Source: Acrocarpospora macrocephala
GTDB taxonomy: Bacteria; Actinomycetota; Actinomycetes; Streptosporangiales; Streptosporangiaceae
Assembly (NCBI RefSeq): GCF_009687865.1
Contig: NZ_BLAE01000011.1
Span: 253,067-317,066 of the forward strand
Reading direction: 5' to 3'
DNA: 64,000 nucleotides
A program made the position numbers and the translations under genes. Below, one piece after another: positions 23,310-32,281 of the stretch (its first letter is position 1; every line of letters starts with the position of its first letter). The notes under the pieces are model-generated. The model did no database searches. It saw nothing but the letters and a program-made list of their open reading frames with translations, and had not been told where the DNA came from.

Positions 23310-23996
23310 TCAGCCGACCAGAATCGGAACTCGCAGGAGTTGGAAGGTCGTGGTGCGGCGGAGCCGGAAGCCGAGTGATCGGTAAAGGCGGATCGCGCCG
23401 ACGTTGTCGGCCACGGTGTGCAGGAAGGGGAGGTCTCCGCGCTCCCGCACCCCGGCCGCCACCGCCAGCACCAGCCGCCCTGCCAGCCCTCTCCCCCGGA
23501 ACGCCTCATCGGTGCAGACGGCGCTGATCTCCGTCCACCCGGGCGGCCGCAGCCGCTCCCCCGCCATCGCGACCAGCGCGCCGCCCCGCCTTATCCCCAG
23601 GTACGAGCCGAGCTCGATGGTCCGCGGCAGGAACGGCCCCGGCTGAGTCCTCTCGACGAGGTCCATCATCTCCGGCACGTCCTCAGGACCCAATTGGACC
23701 GCTTCGTCGTCGGGCGCACCGGTCACATCCTCGCCGGTCATCTGCACCCCCGCCATGTTGAACACCACCTCCCATCCCTCCGGGGGAACAACGGCCAGCC
23801 CCGCCACCGCCACCGTCCCTCCCCGCCCGGCCAGCTTGGCCACGTCGTCCCAGTCCGACGAGGACGGCCGGTCCGGCAGAGCCAGGAACGGGGAGACGTC
23901 GAGCGGATACCGCAACGCACCCCCATGCCGCTCGGCGAAGTGCGCATGAGGCCCCGTCAAGGCCGCCCACGCGGGGTTATCCAGTACCTCAGTCAC
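23310..23996 (-). CDS. GNAT-family N-acetyltransferase
   Basis: A 228-residue protein with a C-terminal GNAT fold. The acetyl-CoA loop is ISAVCTDEAFRGRGLAGRLV (residues about 156-175), followed by FLHTVADNVGAIRLYRSLGF. The N-terminal half resembles the FR47-like two-part acetyltransferases. The start is GTG 23996, which lies inside the first unit of a 17-bp minisatellite. The substrate is unknown. Confidence 0.88.
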   Translation of the reverse strand: MTEVLDNPAWAALTGPHAHFAERHGGALRYPLDVSPFLALPDRPSSSDWDDVAKLAGRGGTVAVAGLAVVPPEGWEVVFNMAGVQMTGEDVTGAPDDEAVQLGPEDVPEMMDLVERTQPGPFLPRTIELGSYLGIRRGGALVAMAGERLRPPGWTEISAVCTDEAFRGRGLAGRLVLAVAAGVRERGDLPFLHTVADNVGAIRLYRSLGFRLRRTTTFQLLRVPILVG

Positions 23997-24304
23997 GCCA
24001 GTACCTCACTCATTGCTGTACCTCACTCGTTCCAGCGCCTCACTCACACCAGCACCTCGATCACACCGGCACCTCGATCACGCCGGCACCTCGATCACGC
24101 CAGCACCTCGATCACACCGACGCCTCGCGCACACCGGCACCTCGATCACACCAGCGCCTCGCGCACTCCAGAGCCTCGATCACACCGACGCCTCGATCAC
24201 ACCAGCGCCTCGCGCGCTTCGGCACGTCGCGCATTCCAGTGCCTCGATCGCTCCGGCGCCCCCGCGCACACCAATGCCCCGATCACTCCGGCACTTCGAT
24301 CACG
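23981..24304. repeat. 17-bp minisatellite, 19 units
   Basis: Nineteen head-to-tail units (18 of 17 bp and one of 18 bp) with consensus close to CCGGCACCTCGATCACA fill the whole gap between the GNAT and the oxidoreductase. The first unit includes the GNAT GTG start and codons MTEVLD. The last units include the oxidoreductase C-terminus VIEVPE and its stop. On the minus strand each unit contains GAGG and GTG in start-site-like order. There are no spacers, so it is not a CRISPR array. Confidence 0.95.
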
Positions 24305-25197
24305 ACCTTGCCGCGGGCGTGGCCATCCTCCACCAGGCGCAGCGCGCTCGCGGCCTCGGCCAGCGGGAAGATGGTCGTCACATACGGGTCCAAAGCCCCC
24401 TGAAGGACCAGCTGTGCCAGCGCGTCCAGCGTCTCCCTGTTCCGCGTCCGGGCCACCCATACGCCCCCGAGCGCGGTCACCGTCGCCAGGTCGGCAGCGC
24501 TGACCAGCCTGCTCCGATCCTTGAGCGCGTCGGCTACTTCTTCCAGGGCCACCCCGCCGACCAGGTCGAAGATCGCGTCGATCCCGTCCGGAGCAGCGGC
24601 GGCCACCCGGTCCGCGACCCCAGGCCCCGGCTCCACATGGGTCACGCCCAGCGACGCGACGAAGTCCTTCTTGGCGGCGCTCGCGGTGCCCACCACGTGG
24701 AGACCGGCATGACGGGCGAGCTGCGCGGCGGCCACACCCACGCCTCCCCCGACCCCGTTGATCAGCACGGTCGAGCCCGGCGGCAGGCCGAACTGCCGGA
24801 TGCCGTCGTACGCGGTGGCCGCCGCGACCGGCAGTGTCGCCGCGTCCGTGAACGACAGCCCGGAGGGCTTGTGCGCGGTCAGTTCGGCGGGCAGCAGCGC
24901 GTACTCGGCGAAGCTTCCCGCGAGCGCGTTGCCGAACACCGCGTCCCCGCCCTGAAACCCCTCGACACCCGCGCCGACCTCGACCACCACTCCCGCCGCT
25001 TCACGCCCAAAGGCGACCGGGAACGCCACCGCACCCGTCTGCCCATACCCGCCCCGCACCTTCCAGTCCACCGGATTCACCCCAGCCGCCCGAACCGCGA
25101 CCAGCACCTGCCCCTCCCCCGGAACCGGCCGAGGCAGATCAGCGAACCCCTCAACCTCAGGGCCACCATGCTCGTGATAAACGTACGCTCTCGACAT
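24283..25197 (-). CDS. NADP-dependent quinone-type oxidoreductase (MDR superfamily)
   Basis: A 304-residue zinc-independent medium-chain reductase. It shows the MDR entry segment VRAAGVNPVDWKVR, GREAAGVVVEVGAGV, and the nucleotide loop GVGGGVGVAAAQLARHAG (residues about 145-162). The ATG at 25197 has AGGAAGGGG upstream; a longer open frame to 25338 lacks such support. Its last six codons lie in the 17-bp minisatellite. Substrate unknown. Confidence 0.9.
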   Translation of the reverse strand: MSRAYVYHEHGGPEVEGFADLPRPVPGEGQVLVAVRAAGVNPVDWKVRGGYGQTGAVAFPVAFGREAAGVVVEVGAGVEGFQGGDAVFGNALAGSFAEYALLPAELTAHKPSGLSFTDAATLPVAAATAYDGIRQFGLPPGSTVLINGVGGGVGVAAAQLARHAGLHVVGTASAAKKDFVASLGVTHVEPGPGVADRVAAAAPDGIDAIFDLVGGVALEEVADALKDRSRLVSAADLATVTALGGVWVARTRNRETLDALAQLVLQGALDPYVTTIFPLAEAASALRLVEDGHARGKVVIEVPE

Positions 25198-25348
25198 CCA
25201 GATCCCCTTCCTCATGCGGCCAACCCCACCCGGCGGAACGGCCACATCGTGACCACATCCACCTCCACAGACGGCCACCACCTCGCAGACGTCCTTGGCA
25301 ACACCCACAACCTCAGCATGATTCCACTTTTCCGTCAATACCTACCCA

Positions 25349-25361
25349 TTTAGTAGGAATC
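25349..25361. other. TTTAGTAGGAATC element in the oxidoreductase-methyltransferase gap
   Basis: The gap 25198-25482 contains no gene. This 13-bp string resembles those at 12248-12260 and 22345-22357. On the minus strand TTGACG (25336-25331) lies close by and may be a -35 element for the oxidoreductase. Confidence 0.25.
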
Positions 25362-25482
25362 TTCAACAAGCAGCACCTCGGCAGCGCGACCTGGCTTGAC
25401 GCCCCGAACTGGCTCTAGCCCGGCTCAGCCACTCAGGATGAAAAGGTTTGGTGAATCTCGCCCTGTGGGCCATCCTTCACCT

Positions 25483-26310
25483 ATGTCCGAGCATGAGCCG
25501 AACGAGGATGGGATCGCGCTGAATCGCACCCTCTGGGACGAGCGCGCCCGGATCCACGGCTCGACCTCCACCGACAGGTTCTACGACGTCGATTCCTTCC
25601 TGGCCGGACGGCAGACCCTCTACGCGCTCGAACGCGAACTGGCCGGCGAGGTAGCGGGGAAAGACCTGCTCCACCTGCAGTGCCACTTCGGGATGGACAC
25701 CCTGAACTGGGCCCGCCTGGGTGCCCAGGTCACCGGCGTCGACTTCTCACCCGTGGCACTCAAACGGGCCCGCGAACTGGCCGGGCAGGCAGGCCTGACG
25801 GCCACCTTCGTCGAAGCCGACACCCAGCACCTGCCCGCCACCCTCGCGGAGGGCTTCGACCTGGTGATCGCCACCTACGGGGTGCTGTGCTGGATCGCCG
25901 ACATCGATGCATGGATGCGCGGCGCGGCGATGGCACTGCGACCCGGCGGCAGCCTGGTGCTGGTGGACATGCACCCGGCCTACCAGACCGTCGCCTCCAT
26001 CGATCCGCTGATCGCCGACTGGCCGTACGGCGGCGGCCAGGCGCACCGGGAGACCGTCACCGGAACCTATGCCGAGCCCGGCCTCTCGACCGCGCCGCAG
26101 GAAACGGTCCAGTACCCGTACTCGCTCGGCGAGATCGTCACCGCGACCGCCGGCGCGGGCCTCACCGTGAAACAGATCGGCGAGCACGTGGCCGTCGAGA
26201 TGGACCCCCGCGGCATGCTCCCCCTGGGAGAAGACGGGCTGTACCGGTTTCCCTTCGGCGACTCACACCTCCCCGTCCTGTATTCGCTTCGCGCCTGCCG
26301 CGACGCGTGA
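25483..26310 (+). CDS. Class I SAM-dependent methyltransferase
   Basis: A 275-residue methyltransferase. The SAM-binding motif I region is LLHLQCHFGMDTLNWARLG followed by VTGVDFSPVAL; later motifs are FDLVIATYGVLCWI and ALRPGGSLVLVDMHP. ATG 25483 gives the usual family N-terminus, but an in-frame ATG at 25438 is also possible; neither has a clear SD. The acceptor is unknown. Confidence 0.85.
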   Translation: MSEHEPNEDGIALNRTLWDERARIHGSTSTDRFYDVDSFLAGRQTLYALERELAGEVAGKDLLHLQCHFGMDTLNWARLGAQVTGVDFSPVALKRARELAGQAGLTATFVEADTQHLPATLAEGFDLVIATYGVLCWIADIDAWMRGAAMALRPGGSLVLVDMHPAYQTVASIDPLIADWPYGGGQAHRETVTGTYAEPGLSTAPQETVQYPYSLGEIVTATAGAGLTVKQIGEHVAVEMDPRGMLPLGEDGLYRFPFGDSHLPVLYSLRACRDA

Positions 26311-26492
26311 CTCTCAGGAAACAGCCGCTCAGTTCCGCGCCCTTCGCACGAGCCGGGCAGCGATGATCGTGCGGGTGGCTTCGAGGGTGCCGACACTGTT
26401 GTCCAGGCAATCGCCATCTCCGAGAGAGCCACCCACAGTCCGGTCGGCGCGGGGTTGGCCCGCCTCCCAGCCAGCAGACGGCAAGCGCGCCC

Positions 26493-27035
26493 TCACACCT
26501 GGGTGGCGCCGCGTTCCCTTACCGCCGCTGTTCGCCGCCCGTCTTGTACGCGCTGGCCGTACGCGGTTGTGCCTCGGGGCTTGTACACCGCCAGCACGGT
26601 GGCCACGATCAGCAGGAGCAGGGCGAGCACGGCATGAATCATGGGGGACGGTTCCCGCAACGCACCGAGATCGTCGCCGGGCGCTGCCGCGACGTCGGCC
26701 AGGTAGCTCAGAGTTCGCATGTACATCAGCAAGACGATGATGGCGCCGATGTTGATGAGCAGTTTGAACAGGACCCAGTAATGCCGGAAAAGGCCCCACG
26801 TCGTGCCCAGTGACTGCACGAGCCCGGTGAGAAGTGATGCGAGGGCCGAAGGGACAAGGACCAACCAGGCGGTCGGTCCCATCACGAGATACGCGGCACG
26901 TACCGTCTGAGCATCCTTGCCGGCCAGGCCCACCAGGGCGAGAGCGAGGAAGACGACGACCGCGCCAAGCCAGCCGACAGATGAAATGACATGAACGGTC
27001 AGCGCCAGTTTGCGCAGGCGGGGGTTCATGGTCAT
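26493..27035 (-). CDS. Four-helix integral membrane protein (DUF2269-like)
   Basis: A 180-residue protein with four hydrophobic helices and a basic C-terminal tail. The N-terminal LTVHVISSVGWLGAVVVFLA and the FRHYWVLFKLLINIGAIIVL segment are characteristic of an uncharacterised actinobacterial membrane family. Its start overlaps the end of the small upstream membrane protein. Both genes lie divergent to a TetR/metal ATPase operon and share its operator region, suggesting co-regulation. Confidence 0.75.
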   Translation of the reverse strand: MTMNPRLRKLALTVHVISSVGWLGAVVVFLALALVGLAGKDAQTVRAAYLVMGPTAWLVLVPSALASLLTGLVQSLGTTWGLFRHYWVLFKLLINIGAIIVLLMYMRTLSYLADVAAAPGDDLGALREPSPMIHAVLALLLLIVATVLAVYKPRGTTAYGQRVQDGRRTAAVRERGATQV

Positions 27036-27259
27036 CGGCGATCGTCCACAGGCAATGCGTGCTCGGCCGCCACCAGGCTGACGGGCGGGGACGTCCCCAT
27101 GCCACCGGTATGGCGACCAGGCCCGTGAGTTCCCCCGCCGAACAGCATCAGAACGCCGAAGAGCAGCGCAAGCGCCAGAGCGATGATCCCGAACACCTTC
27201 ACCCAGCGTGGTGGGCCGGTGTCGTTGCTGGAGCCGGAGTCGCTGGGCAGATCAGCCAT
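27032..27259 (-). CDS. Small single-helix membrane protein
   Basis: A 75-residue protein with one transmembrane helix (VFGIIALALALLFGVLMLFGG) and a His/Gly/Met-containing outer tail (GGGTHGPGRHTGGMG). The start is uncertain: ATG 27259 has GAGGAAGAG 12 nt away; GTG 27271 is in frame but too near that site. The tail could bind metal, in line with the neighbouring P-type ATPase (inference). Confidence 0.6.
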   Translation of the reverse strand: MADLPSDSGSSNDTGPPRWVKVFGIIALALALLFGVLMLFGGGTHGPGRHTGGMGTSPPVSLVAAEHALPVDDRR

Positions 27260-27306
27260 CGGAGCATCCACTCTTCCTCATGCGATTGCGATGTCGAATT
27301 GCTCGC

Positions 27307-27368
27307 AGTTTACGAGACACTATGTCTATGTCAATACAGAGTGTCCCGACATCGTCGTTGCGTATAGT
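27307..27368. promoter_or_regulatory. Divergent promoters and TetR-type operator
   Basis: Minus strand: -35 TTGACA (27334-27329), 16-nt spacer, -10 TAAACT (27312-27307). Plus strand: -10 TATAGT (27363-27368), which puts the start at about GTG 27375 (leaderless). A perfect inverted repeat GACACT (27316-27321)/AGTGTC (27340-27345) straddles the minus-strand -35 and fits a TetR dimer site. Confidence 0.6.
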
Positions 27369-27374
27369 GGTGGG

Positions 27375-27959
27375 GTGCCCAGGATTTGGAATGACACGAT
27401 CGAGGCACACCGCCGCGCGGTCCGCGAGGCCATCCTGGACACCACCGCAACGCTGGTGGCCGAGCAAGGGCTGGCGTCGGTCACGATGTCGCAGATCGCC
27501 GGGAAGACCGGCATCGGCAGGGCGACGCTGTACAAGTACTTCTCAGACGTCGAATCGATCCTGCTCGCCTGGCACGAACGCCAGATCACCGCCCACCTCG
27601 AACATCTGGCCCACGCGCGAGACCGCGCCGGCGACGCCCGCCGGCGACTCGAAGCAGTGCTGGAGGCATTCGCCCTCATCTCCCACGAGTCCCACGGTCA
27701 CCATGGCACCGAACTCGGGGCCTTCCTCCACCGGGACGAACAGGTCGTCCGGGCTCAGCGGCAGCTCCACGACATGGTCCGAGATCTGCTGGCCGAGGCC
27801 GCGGCGACCGGCGGCCTCCGCCAGGACGTCGCGCCCGAGGAACTGGCGACCTACTGCCTGCACGCGCTCACCGCGGCGGGCAGCCTGCCGTCCCCGGCCG
27901 CCGTGCGCCGCCTCGTCAAGGTGACTTTGGCCGGTCTGCAAGCGGAGACCGATCTATGA
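27375..27959 (+). CDS. TetR-family repressor of the copper ATPase operon
   Basis: A 194-residue regulator with an N-terminal TetR helix-turn-helix: [20 protein letters not shown], then [18 protein letters not shown]. The C-terminal ligand domain contains a His cluster (SHESHGHHG) that could sense metal. The GTG 27375 start is supported by a -10 TATAGT 7 nt upstream. The stop overlaps the P-type ATPase start (ATGA), so the two are translationally coupled and probably autoregulated. Confidence 0.9.
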   Translation: MPRIWNDTIEAHRRAVREAILDTTATLVAEQGLASVTMSQIAGKTGIGRATLYKYFSDVESILLAWHERQITAHLEHLAHARDRAGDARRRLEAVLEAFALISHESHGHHGTELGAFLHRDEQVVRAQRQLHDMVRDLLAEAAATGGLRQDVAPEELATYCLHALTAAGSLPSPAAVRRLVKVTLAGLQAETDL

Positions 27960-30331
27960 CACAGCACAGCCAGGTACACCCGGGCCCCGGGAAGGACCGC
28001 AGCACCGTTGTTCTCGATGTCAGCGGTCTGCTGTGGGTCTCGCAGCAGAATGCCGTCGCGGCTCGTCTCGGCCGGCGTCCCGGAGTGCTGGATGTGGAGG
28101 TCAACCCGGTCGCCCAGACGGCGACGGTGGTGTTCGACCCGAGGGTCACCTCCCTGCCGGAGCTGCGCGCCTGGGTGATCGAATGCGGCTACCACTGCGC
28201 GGGCCAGTCGGTTCCCTCCCACATCTGCGACCCGATGACCGAACCCGATCCGCCGGTGCCGGGCCATGCCGGGCACGTCGAGGTCGAACGTGGCGTCACT
28301 GTGCGGCCGGATGAGGCCCCCCACGAGATGATGGGCCATGGCGGGCACGCGGGGATGTCGATGGCCGCGATGGTGGCCGACATGCGCAACCGGTTCCTGG
28401 TGGCGGCGCTGTTCTCGATCCCGATCGTGATGTGGTCACCGATCGGCACCGACGTGCTCGGCCTGGACGTGCCGGTCCCGTTCGGACTCCGCCAGGACGT
28501 GTGGGCGCTGCTGCTCTCCCTGCCGGTGATCCTCTACTCGTGCTGGATCTTCTTCGACGGCGCGGTACGGGCGCTGCGGGCCCGCACGCTGGACATGATG
28601 GTGCTGGTCGCGGTCGCCGTCGGCGCGGGCTGGCTGTACTCGCTGGTGGTCACGCTCACCGGCGGCGGCGAGGTGTTCTACGAGGCGGCGACCGTGCTGG
28701 CCGCCTTCGTCCTGCTCGGGCACTGGTTCGAGATGCGCGCCCGAGGCGGCGCCAACGACGCGGTCCGTGCCCTGCTCGACCTGGCCCCGCCCAGGGCGAC
28801 GGTCATCCGCGACGGCGAACCGGTCGACGTGCCCACCGCGGCGGTCGCCGCCGGAGACCTGCTGCTGGTACGGCCCGGCGCCAAGATCCCCGTCGACAGC
28901 CTGGTCGAGGACGGCCAGAGCGAGGTCGACGAATCCATGGTCACCGGGGAGAGCCTGCCGGTGCACAAGCAACCCGGCTCGGCCGTCATCGGCGCCACCA
29001 TCAACCGCAACGGAACCCTGCGCGTACGCGCGACCAAGGTGGGCGCCGACACCGCGCTGGCACAGATCGTCAAGCTGGTCCAGCAAGCCCAGAACTCCAA
29101 AGCGCCCGGGCAGCGGCTGGCCGACCGGGCGGCGTTCTGGCTGGTCCTGGTCGCCCTGGTCGGCGGCGGGCTCACCTTGGGCGCCTGGCTGCTGGCGCGA
29201 GAGCCGTTCAGCGTGGCGATCCTGTTCGCCATCACCGTCGTCGTCATCACCTGCCCGGACGCGCTGGGCCTGGCCACCCCGACCGCGATCATGGTCGGCA
29301 CCGGCCTGGGCGCCCAGCGAGGGGTGCTGTTCAAGAACGCGATCGCCTTGGAGACCTCCGCCCGCGTCCAGGTCGTCGTACTGGACAAGACGGGCACCCT
29401 GACCAGGGGCGAGCCGGAGGTCACCGACGTCATCACCGACGGCTGGGCCGAGGACGACCTGCTGGCGCTGGTGGCCGCGGTGGAGCGCGAGTCGGAACAT
29501 CCGCTGGCCGAGGCCATTGTCGGCCACGCCGACGCCCGCGGGCTGAACCGGACGCGGGCCGAGCGGTTCGAGAACGTGCCCGGCCACGGCGCCGTCGCCG
29601 AGGTGTCCGGGCATCGCGTGGCGGTGGGCAACCGGCGCCTGCTGGAACGCGAGGGGATCGCCCTGGGCACGCTCGGCCCACGTCGCGACGAGGTGGCCGA
29701 GGGCGGCAGAACGGCGGTCATGGTCGCGGTCGACGGCGTCGCGGCCGCGGTGATCGGCATCGCCGACGCCCCACGGAACACCTCAGCGACGGCGGTGGCC
29801 GCGCTCCATGAGCTCGGGGTCGAGGTGGTCATGCTGACCGGCGACAACACCGCGACCGCCAACCGGATCGCCGGACAGCTCGGCATCGACACCGTCATCG
29901 CCGACGTGCTGCCAGGGGACAAAGCCGCCGCCATCGCCCGGCTGCAGGCCGGTGGCCGCAAGGTCGCCATGGTGGGAGACGGGGTCAACGACGCCCCCGC
30001 GCTGGCCCAGGCCGATCTGGGCATCGCCATCGGCGCGGGCACGGATGTGGCCATCGAGACCGCCGATGTGGTGCTGATGCGCTCCGACCCGCTGGACGTG
30101 CCCACGGCGCTGCGCATCGGCCGGGGCACGCTGCGCAAGATGCGGCAGAACCTGGGCTGGGCGATCGGCTACAACACCCTGGCCCTGCCCATCGCGGCGG
30201 GCGTCTTCGAGCCCGCGTTCGGCCTGATGCTCCGCCCCGAGATCGCCGCGGTGTCGATGTCCGGCTCCAGCCTCATCGTCGCCGTCAACGCCCTGACCCT
30301 CAAGCGGCTGCGCCTGCCCTCGACCAGATAG
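27956..30331 (+). CDS. P1B-type metal-transporting ATPase, copper/silver class
   Basis: A 791-residue heavy-metal P-type ATPase. In order: an HMA-like domain (residues about 19-80) that lacks the usual CxxC; a His/Met-rich stretch ([14 protein letters not shown]); membrane helices; TGES actuator motif; the intramembrane motif CPD; DKTGTLT phosphorylation site; [10 protein letters not shown] hinge. The His/Met-rich N-terminus resembles CopB-like exporters, but CPD replaces the usual CPC or CPH. Copper or silver export is inferred. It is co-transcribed with the TetR gene. Confidence 0.92.
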   Translation: MTQHSQVHPGPGKDRSTVVLDVSGLLWVSQQNAVAARLGRRPGVLDVEVNPVAQTATVVFDPRVTSLPELRAWVIECGYHCAGQSVPSHICDPMTEPDPPVPGHAGHVEVERGVTVRPDEAPHEMMGHGGHAGMSMAAMVADMRNRFLVAALFSIPIVMWSPIGTDVLGLDVPVPFGLRQDVWALLLSLPVILYSCWIFFDGAVRALRARTLDMMVLVAVAVGAGWLYSLVVTLTGGGEVFYEAATVLAAFVLLGHWFEMRARGGANDAVRALLDLAPPRATVIRDGEPVDVPTAAVAAGDLLLVRPGAKIPVDSLVEDGQSEVDESMVTGESLPVHKQPGSAVIGATINRNGTLRVRATKVGADTALAQIVKLVQQAQNSKAPGQRLADRAAFWLVLVALVGGGLTLGAWLLAREPFSVAILFAITVVVITCPDALGLATPTAIMVGTGLGAQRGVLFKNAIALETSARVQVVVLDKTGTLTRGEPEVTDVITDGWAEDDLLALVAAVERESEHPLAEAIVGHADARGLNRTRAERFENVPGHGAVAEVSGHRVAVGNRRLLEREGIALGTLGPRRDEVAEGGRTAVMVAVDGVAAAVIGIADAPRNTSATAVAALHELGVEVVMLTGDNTATANRIAGQLGIDTVIADVLPGDKAAAIARLQAGGRKVAMVGDGVNDAPALAQADLGIAIGAGTDVAIETADVVLMRSDPLDVPTALRIGRGTLRKMRQNLGWAIGYNTLALPIAAGVFEPAFGLMLRPEIAAVSMSGSSLIVAVNALTLKRLRLPSTR

Positions 30332-30343
30332 CCCAGCCCCTGG

Positions 30344-30976
30344 TCATAGAAGAGTCGCCCAGTAGCTCCAGAACCGTTGGATGATCAGCACTAGGACGGC
30401 GAAGCCCCAGAGCATGGGTACGGTGCTGTGGAACTTGATTGCCGTTGTTATCAAGCTTCGGCCGGGGCTTTGGGTGGGCGCTGAGCTGATGAGGTGGAGT
30501 GTCACGTACCAGAAGATGGGGATTGTGACGGCCCACACGGCCATGCAATAGGGGCACAGGGCTTGGATGCGGTAGAGGCTCTGGAAGATCAGCCAGTGGA
30601 CGAGGATGACTCCCGCGAGGCTGCCGGCCAGGAGGCCGTGCCAGAACCAGGGGCGGAATCGCGCGCCGGCCCACAACGCTGTGCCTGTGGTCGTTACGAC
30701 GGCGAAGGCGAAAATTCCCAGGAGTGAGTTGGGGAAGCCGAATAGTGCCGCCTGGTCGCTTTTCATGATTGAACCGCAGCTCAGCACGGGGTTGATGCTG
30801 CAGCTGGGGATGTAATCGGGGTCGGCTGCCAAGTTGAGCCGTTCGACGGTCAGCAGGAAGGCCGCGGCTAGGCCGATGGTTCCGCCGACGGTGAGGACGA
30901 TGGGGAGCATTCGTGCGATGTTCGGGGTGTTCTCGCGCCGCGTGAATGTGGCGGCGGGTTGAAGGTTGCCGATCAT
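30344..30976 (-). CDS. Vitamin K epoxide reductase-family membrane protein
   Basis: A 210-residue VKOR protein with four to five helices. It carries the loop cysteines in CSINPVLSC and the active site CPYC in QALCPYCMAVWAV. VKOR reoxidises a thioredoxin-like partner with quinone in extracytoplasmic disulfide formation. The partner DsbA-like gene is immediately upstream with an ATGA overlap. Confidence 0.92.
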   Translation of the reverse strand: MIGNLQPAATFTRRENTPNIARMLPIVLTVGGTIGLAAAFLLTVERLNLAADPDYIPSCSINPVLSCGSIMKSDQAALFGFPNSLLGIFAFAVVTTTGTALWAGARFRPWFWHGLLAGSLAGVILVHWLIFQSLYRIQALCPYCMAVWAVTIPIFWYVTLHLISSAPTQSPGRSLITTAIKFHSTVPMLWGFAVLVLIIQRFWSYWATLL

Positions 30977-31644
30977 GAGGCCAGCGCTGCGTCGATCTTG
31001 CTCTTGAGGTTCTCGTAGGTGGGGTCCACGTCCAGCGGGACACCGTTGAAGAAGATCGTGGGCGTGGCTTGTACGCCGAGTGCGAGTCCGTCGTCCTGGT
31101 CTTTCTTGACCCGCTCAGCGGTGCCAGGGGCAGCGAGATCACGCTCGAAGGCGGCCATGTCCAAGCCGAGGCTCTGGGCCAGGCTCAGGAAGTACGCCTG
31201 CTTGGATTCCGTTGCCTCGCCCCATTCCTGTTGCGTCTGGAACAACTTGGCGTACATGTCTTCGAACTTGCCCTGCCGGGCAGCGGCCTCGGCTACCTGG
31301 GCCGCCAGTTCGCCGTTGCGGTGGCCGGGCAGGGGGAAGTAGCGGACGACCACGTTGATCTGCCCGCTGTATTCGGCACGGATGCGTTCCATGTTCGGGA
31401 AGGTGGCTCCGCATGCCTCGCATTCGAAGTCCAGGAACTCCACCAGGGTCACCTTGCTGTCCGGGGCCTTGGAGAGCAGGTGACTGTCCGCGCGAATGAG
31501 GAGGCCCTGGGCTGCGGGCGCGGCCCCGGATGGCGCGCCGCTCGGCTGGCTGGCGTTGTCGGTGCCGCCCAGCAGGGAGAAGGCCACAACGATGGCGGCC
31601 ATCGCGGCTGCGATTACTGCCGTGATCTTAATGTTCGTCGACAT
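30973..31644 (-). CDS. DsbA-like thioredoxin-fold protein, membrane-anchored
   Basis: A 223-residue protein with an N-terminal membrane anchor (residues 7-25), a low-complexity linker and a DsbA/DSBA_2 domain. The active site is ECEAC in VEFLDFECEACGATFPNME, and the cis-Pro loop is VQATPTIFFNG. AGGA lies 7 nt before ATG 31644. With VKOR it forms an oxidative folding pair. Its operon begins with two proteins of copper-linked families. Confidence 0.93.
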   Translation of the reverse strand: MSTNIKITAVIAAAMAAIVVAFSLLGGTDNASQPSGAPSGAAPAAQGLLIRADSHLLSKAPDSKVTLVEFLDFECEACGATFPNMERIRAEYSGQINVVVRYFPLPGHRNGELAAQVAEAAARQGKFEDMYAKLFQTQQEWGEATESKQAYFLSLAQSLGLDMAAFERDLAAPGTAERVKKDQDDGLALGVQATPTIFFNGVPLDVDPTYENLKSKIDAALAS

Positions 31645-31666
31645 GTTCAGTCCTGATTGATTGTGT

Positions 31667-32281
31667 TCACGGACCCGCCGCGCTGGTCTTTTGGAGGCCG
31701 GAATCGCCGCGTGCCGTCAGCAGGCGCCGCATGACCTCGATCTCGCTGGACTGCGCGGTCAGCATCGCCTGTGCGAGAAGGCGGACTTCGCGTTGAGCGG
31801 TGAGCTGGAGAGCGGCCTGGGCCATCGAAGCGCCGCCTTGGTGGTGGGGGATCATCAGGCGGAGGAAGAGCACCTCGGCCTCGCGCCCGCTGGCCTTCTC
31901 CAGTGCTTTGAGCTGGTCCGCGGTCGCCATTCCCGGCATCGAGGCCGGTTCGCCGGGAGTGTCGGCGTGGTGGTCGCGCATCCAGGTCATGGGTGGGCCC
32001 GATGGTGCTTGGGGCAGGCCCCACAGGGTGAGCCAGGCGTACATCTGTCCGATCTGGTGCTGCTGGGTGGTGGCGATGTCGTAGGCGAGGGTGCGGATCT
32101 CCGGATCGGTGGTGCGGTCGCGGACGACCATGGCCATGCGCACCGCCTGGGCATGGTGGACCTGCATGTCCCGGGCGAATCCCGCTTCCGGGGACTCGTC
32201 ACCCGGCGTGGAGGGAGTCAGCAGCCAATAGGCCGACAGCGCCACCCCTGCCAGCAGGACCAGCACAGCGGTCAGCTTCAC
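31667..32281 (-). CDS. DUF305-family protein
   Basis: A 204-residue protein with an N-terminal membrane anchor and the DUF305 His/Met motifs: FARDMQVHHAQAVRMAM near residue 35 and LMIPHHQGGASMAQAAL near residue 141. The family is a ferritin-like helical fold common in copper resistance loci. GTG start overlaps the DUF3105 stop. Confidence 0.9.
   Translation of the reverse strand: MKLTAVLVLLAGVALSAYWLLTPSTPGDESPEAGFARDMQVHHAQAVRMAMVVRDRTTDPEIRTLAYDIATTQQHQIGQMYAWLTLWGLPQAPSGPPMTWMRDHHADTPGEPASMPGMATADQLKALEKASGREAEVLFLRLMIPHHQGGASMAQAALQLTAQREVRLLAQAMLTAQSSEIEVMRRLLTARGDSGLQKTSAAGP

Noticed and set aside
23981..24304. CRISPR array
   Set aside because: Units of 17 bp follow each other directly with no unique spacers, and no cas genes are present.
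28436..29614. Long minus-strand open frames opposite the P-type ATPase
   Set aside because: Antisense to intact TGES, DKTGT and GDGVNDAP motifs, with no recognisable protein features of their own.
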